Origin: Pilaira anomala
Taxonomy: Eukaryota; Mucoromycota; Mucoromycetes; Mucorales; Mucoraceae
DNA length: 64,000 nucleotides
NCBI GenBank assembly: GCA_025716855.1
Contig: JAIXMQ010000002.1
Location: 372,001 to 436,000, forward strand
Direction of reading: 5' to 3'
Shown: piece after piece, positions 59,928 through 64,000 of the stretch
How positions within the stretch are numbered: the first letter of the stretch is position 1
Layout of the letters: each line of letters opens with the position of its first letter
Program-made: the position numbers and the translations under genes
The notes under the pieces: generated by a model
Seen by the model: the letters and a program-made list of their open reading frames with translations, nothing else
What the model was told of the DNA's origin: nothing
Database searches by the model: none

Positions 59928-60071
59928 TGAAATTCGAAATGGAATTGCTATTATTCCTGAAATTTAAACATTCCTATACTTCGTGGCATTTAAAATTATT
60001 GTATAAATACAAGTTTTCTTCCAACCTTTGATTTCATCACTTTAATAATAATAATAATAATAATAATACAT
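59349..60071. other. Gap with CA microsatellite
   Basis: The 3' flank of the thioesterase gene has (CA)n at about 59391-59413 and long T and A runs. The frame at 59672-59881 is unsupported. An (AAT)n run at 60043-60067 directly precedes the next start. Confidence 0.5.
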
Positions 60072-60470
60072 ATGAGATTAGTAATAAAGACCTGGATGTT
60101 TCTTGCCATGACTTCATTGACAATGGTGAACTGTAGACCTATGGAGATAGTAGCTCCCTTCTTATCTATTGAACCATTATCAGCATTTGTCATTCCGAGT
60201 AGACATAGCTTATCTGGATCAAGCAGTAGTAGTAGTAATAGTTTTGAACCTACCAAGTCATCATCTTATTCTGTGGAGATATTTCCAGATAATATTCTTC
60301 CTACTTTTACAGATAATATGTTTCCTATGCTTCATGAAAATGCGATTGCTGGAGTCCTCCCAGCGGCTTTAGTTACAGAAGTACAAAATAGTCATGCTAG
60401 AAGATTAAAGCTTAAGGTTGCAATAGATAATGCAAGAATTCAAATCAAAGCTCTCAATCAAGATCTTTAG
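60072..60470 (+). CDS. Small secreted protein, 132 aa, unknown function
   Basis: An intronless frame. Residues 1 to about 20 (MRLVIKTWMFLAMTSLTMVN) look like a signal peptide, with possible cleavage before or near CRPME. The mature part has a Ser-rich stretch (SGSSSSSSNSFEP) that could carry O-glycans, then a hydrophobic-acidic segment (FPDNILPTF), and ends in a basic amphipathic helix (NSHARRLKLKVAIDNARIQI). Only one Cys remains after cleavage, or none. No family is recognised. Coding composition and the absence of stops support a real gene; expression data would settle it. Confidence 0.6.
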   Translation: MRLVIKTWMFLAMTSLTMVNCRPMEIVAPFLSIEPLSAFVIPSRHSLSGSSSSSSNSFEPTKSSSYSVEIFPDNILPTFTDNMFPMLHENAIAGVLPAALVTEVQNSHARRLKLKVAIDNARIQIKALNQDL

Positions 60471-60538
60471 CCTGTCCTGCCTATTTTTTTTTTTTTTTTT
60501 TAAACCCGTATATCAATAAAAAATTAAACCAATTTGAT

Positions 60539-60572
<34 letters not shown>

Positions 60573-60770
60573 CAATTGACATTATTATTATTTTTTTTTT
60601 ATTTAAAACAAAAAAAGGAAAAAGACCAAAATCAAGATATGCCTTGCAGGTATGATTGGAAAAATTAATTTGTGTGATATGAGAGAGTGTGTGTGAAAAA
60701 AAAGTGTGAGAGTGTTGGAGTTGAGGATTTTGTCATTCTATATACATATTGTTTAGACTAAAAAATGTAT
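60471..60770. other. Convergent 3' spacer
   Basis: The spacer lies between the stops of the secreted-protein gene and Sec61 gamma. It contains two long T-runs (60485-60500 and 60541-60570). No gene is seen. Confidence 0.6.
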
Positions 60771-61275
60771 TTAGGCAGCACCGACAAGGATGTTGTTGAT
60801 GGGAATGTGAATGAGCTAATATATAAAACGCGTGTTAGTAAAGGGGAGGTCTTTTTTTTTTTTTAAAAAAAAAGGTGTATATTGACGCGTGATGAGGTTA
60901 TAAAGATGATGATCCCTTCCCCCTTTTTTTTTTGACAATTCAAAACTCTTTTCAACTCATCACGTAGTCCCTTCTTTCTTTCTTTCTCTCTCTCTTTTTT
61001 TTTTTTTAAAAAAAAAACTATTTACCTTGACGAAATAACCGAGGGCACCAAGAGCAGCAAAACCCATAGCAACAGCTTGAGTGATCTTTAAGAACTCTGT
61101 AAAGGTACAATGTTTTTATTTAAATGTCTTGTTATTTTTAAAAGTTTCATTCTAATGCTTTACCTTGTTGATCAGGCTTCTTACAACGGTTGATGAATTG
61201 AACACCTTCCTTCATAAATTGCTTAGGACCATCAACAACTTGTTGGACAGTGTCTTTCATATCAGAAGAGCTCAT
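60771..61275 (-). CDS. SSS1: Sec61 gamma subunit (Sss1) of the ER translocon
   Basis: Three small exons on the minus strand (61275-61164, 61096-61026, 60815-60771) join in phase to 75 residues. It is easy to miss because every exon is short. Exon 1 encodes the cytosolic amphipathic part (DGPKQFMKEGVQFINRCKKP), the SecE/Sec61-gamma signature. Exon 2 carries the single tail-anchored membrane helix (ITQAVAMGFAALGALGYFVK), and exon 3 the conserved end (LIHIPINNILVGAA). The subunit clamps the two halves of Sec61 alpha in the ER membrane and is needed for co-translational protein import. The start is the only ATG in this frame after the upstream T-run. Confidence 0.97.
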
Positions 61276-62971
61276 TTTTTTTTAAAAAAATATTATAGAT
61301 GAATAAAGAGATGATAAAAAAAAAAAATAACGAGGGACTTTGTAATAGCAAAAAAAAAAAAACCAAAGGGTTGTTGCTATTTGATTGGTAGTTTGATTCC
61401 AGAGCCAATCATTGGATGTCAAGTAAAAGGACAAATATTAATTTCCTGTGTAATCAATCATCATGGTACAAAAATGATTATTTTAGGCGAGTAGATAGTT
61501 ATATATTTCTTATATATATATATGGACAAATGGAATTTTCACTCTTCTCAAAAACACCAAATGAGTTTCAATCAATTTGTATTAGCCCGTACTTTAGATC
61601 AGTCAATTCACAATGATATATCCTGATAAAAGCTACTTTTTTTTGCGTAAAAATAAATGATGATTTCTCGACAATATATAGTGTCTGTTTCTGACTAAAG
61701 CCAAGATACGTCTGTTCAAAGTTTATACCACCAACAAGAGCTCAAAATACTATACAGTTTAAATGCATTATACTATTTTTTTTCAAATCGTGTATTCATA
61801 ATACTTACGATAAAAATGAAAATGGCATATATAAAAGAATGAAAGCATTTGAATGATTTTTATATATATATACTGCAAACAGTATATGAAAAGGCGAGAG
61901 GTTAATTGATGAAGAGCAACACAACAAGCATATCAGTATTATAAGCACCCCAGACAAAAGTAAAGACTTGATAAAATAATAAGTGCTTATTTATGCTGAT
62001 AATAATTCATTCGAAACGTATTGAAGAATTGAAGGAGAAAAGAGAAGGAAATGAAGCTCTGTTTGGAGAGGAGGAGGAAGGAAGACCCGCCAACTATATA
62101 AATACAGCAATCTAAATCTTAATCGTTTGATTTAATAATAATAGGTGTATAGCTTTTTACTCAATTAGTATTATATAGGATATACTCATTTTCTCTCTCT
62201 CTCTCTCTCTCTCTCTAAATTAATAAAAGCAATGGGCACTATTTCTAAATATTTACTGTCATTTTATAGCTTTATTATATGTCTGGTGCGTTTACGTCTT
62301 AAATTCCGTTAAAGCTCTGTTATATAGTGCAGATTCTTATTTTATATAATGTTAGCTTTTTAGCGCATCGTTTGTATTCTCAATAAATGAATGGCCTTTG
62401 ATATAATATCGTATATCATGCCGTGTCACGATATCCTATTTCTAAATGGAAAGATCTCTATTATAATGTAACTATTAGAATAGCTGTTTTACAAGAAAGC
62501 GATACATTATATGTATTGAGTACCTTATAAATTATATCTCTCTATCATGAGGTTTAAATGTACGTTTATACTAGTTAGTGGTATTTTATTTATTACTCAA
62601 AAAATAGTGTTGAAATAGTTGAATTTGCTACACATCCTTGAGCTCTCGTCATAATTACTATAATGTACCAATAGTTTACATTACGAAATGTCACACGAAT
62701 CGAGTTTTCTTTTTTTTTTTGCAGTTCAAAAAAGGTACGGTTACTCAATTTTAATACAAACAAGTTTTTTTTTTTTTTTTTTTTTCTTATGATAAATAAA
62801 GACACGAAAAGTGACGGGTCAAAAAATAAACAAACAGGATAAAATGAATAAAAAGAGTTGATGAAAAAAACAATGGTGCCCAATCGTTCGATAATTATAA
62901 TAGACGTATGATGTTGTACAAGACATCCCCTAGGAAATCTCATTGTGGAACTTTGATGAGCAAATGATGCA

Positions 62972-63002
<31 letters not shown>

Positions 63003-63112
63003 CATATTTTCATTTTTTTTTTTTTCATTACTTTATTCTTTTTTTTTTCTGTACTAATTTTTTTTTTTAAAAAAAACATTTCATTTTTCTTGAAGAAAAA
63101 AATATATACACC
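61276..63112. other. Divergent gap Sec61 gamma / ARL8
   Basis: About 1.8 kb between two divergent starts. It has a (CT)n at 62193-62216 and T-runs at 62767-62785 and 62972-63002. I found no gene, RNA or relic. Confidence 0.5.
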
Positions 63113-63331
63113 ATGGCCCAGATCTTGCAATCAATCTTGGAATGGTTAAGAGGTTTATTTTTTAAAGTAATTAGCCAAATAATAAAAAGAAAAAAAAAAA
63201 AAAGGAAATAAAATAAATTTTTTTTTTTTTTTTGGGTTCATTAGACCGAAATGGAGTTAACCCTAGTTGGTTTACAAAATAGTGGAAAAACAACACTTGT
63301 GAACGTTATAGCAGTATGTTGAAAGAAGAAG

Positions 63332-63365
<34 letters not shown>

Positions 63366-63622
63366 AAAAAGAAAAAAGAAAAAGGAAAATAAATAACTAA
63401 TCATAAAAGACAATAGTCAGGGCAATTTATTGAAGATTCGATTCCGACTGTAGGATTTAATATGAGAAAAGTGACTAAAGGTAATGTGACCATGAAGTTA
63501 TGGGATATTGGTGGCCAACCTCGTTTCAGAAGCATGTGGGAAAGATACTGTCGAGGAGTAAATGCAATTGTGTACGCGGTATAAATAAAATAAATGTTTT
63601 ACATAACATTTTTATTTATACA

Positions 63623-63654
<32 letters not shown>

Positions 63655-64000
63655 GGTTTGTAGTGGATGCAGCGGATCATGATAAACTAGAAGCTGCAAA
63701 AGTAGAATTGAAAGGTTTATTAGAAAGACCACAGTTAATTCATATTCCAGTTCTTATACTTGGTAACAAAAATGATTTAGATAATGCATTAACTTCCGAA
63801 CAATTAATTGATATACTGTAAGTCTTAGTTAAAAAAAAAGATAAATAAACACAAGATAGATAACCTTATTTTTTTTTTTTTGATAGACAACTCAAGACAA
63901 TCACTAATCGAGAAGTATCGTGTTATTCAATTTCTGCAAAGAATTATGTCAATATCGATGTCACTCTTCAGTGGTTGATAAAGCAAGGCAAAGGACAAAA
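63113..64000 (+). CDS. ARL8: ARL8 small GTPase, 3' end outside the window
   Basis: Exons: 63113-63166, 63245-63313, 63417 to about 63577, 63656-63817 and 63887 to the window edge. The N-terminal helix ([18 protein letters not shown]) is the ARL8-type amphipathic membrane anchor, without the Gly2 of ARF proteins. G motifs: GLQNSGKT (27-34), PTVGFN (51-56), WDIGGQ (70-75) and [22 protein letters not shown] and [14 protein letters not shown] are diagnostic of ARL8. It acts on lysosomes/vacuoles and in kinesin-linked transport in other eukaryotes. The exon 3/4 junction is odd: the only GT donor (GCG-GTATAA) with the only AG acceptor is one base out of frame. The last visible residues are IKQGKGQ, close to the family's usual end. 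Confidence 0.93.

Noticed and set aside
62593..63112. Frames of 116 and 68 codons before ARL8
   Set aside because: Homopolymer-driven, no recognisable features, opposite or leader position.

Overview
The window looks like nuclear DNA of a Mucorales-type (Mucoromycota) fungus. It is very AT-rich, with long A and T homopolymers and many short GT-AG introns (about 50-150 bp). Proteins are fungal housekeeping types: Lro1-type PDAT, mitochondrial uL1m and uL5m, a YqjM-type Old Yellow Enzyme, a PTS1-tagged TesB/ACOT8 thioesterase, Sec61 gamma and ARL8. The lineage call is inference from composition, intron style and protein flavour; no species is claimed. All exon boundaries come from reading splice sites and phase by eye. 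Positions should be good to the base where a frame check is mentioned.

Region 1 (1 to about 20,000) is a relic- and repeat-rich zone. It holds a 0.54-kb-arm inverted repeat, a decayed DIRS-like reverse transcriptase, a broken SMARCAL1-like SNF2 helicase, a truncated Ty3-type integrase, a broken cytochrome P450, dispersed first-exon-like repeats and three degenerate direct repeats. Few genes here look intact: a 3-exon minus-strand hypothetical (6680-7394), a 48-residue two-exon Cys-rich ORF (11752-11984), and a 475-residue, 3-exon gene (13420-14968). The last has one damaged inverted copy and one shorter relic nearby. A 125-bp-period tandem array (about 16 units, 16,445-18,490) closes the zone, followed by a run of 60 A.

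Region 2 (20,201-40,167) is dense and genic. uL5m and uL1m lie in tandem on the minus strand. Divergent from them are Lro1/PDAT and then a kinesin-7-like motor. Next come two tandem aspartic proteases, whose single intron sits at the same position inside the catalytic DTG-S codon, then a low-complexity hypothetical gene. A second kinesin-7-like gene faces the first from the other end. The two kinesins are paralogues: 13 coding exons each, the same two consecutive microexons (6 and 4 nt), a related coiled-coil tail and a short hydrophobic C-terminus.

Region 3 (40,168-64,000) starts with a 4.4-kb gene-poor stretch with one tRNA-Ser(AGA). Then come an 8-exon gene for a protein of about 2334 residues, an OYE-family oxidoreductase, and a 4-kb gap holding a GA microsatellite and a TA-flanked MITE. 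It ends with the peroxisomal thioesterase, a small secreted protein, Sec61 gamma (3 small exons) and an ARL8 GTPase that runs off the right edge.

The genes form no pathway or operon. The local themes are paralogue duplication (kinesins, proteases, the 475-aa family) and lipid/organelle housekeeping (PDAT, peroxisomal thioesterase, mitoribosome, translocon, ARL8).
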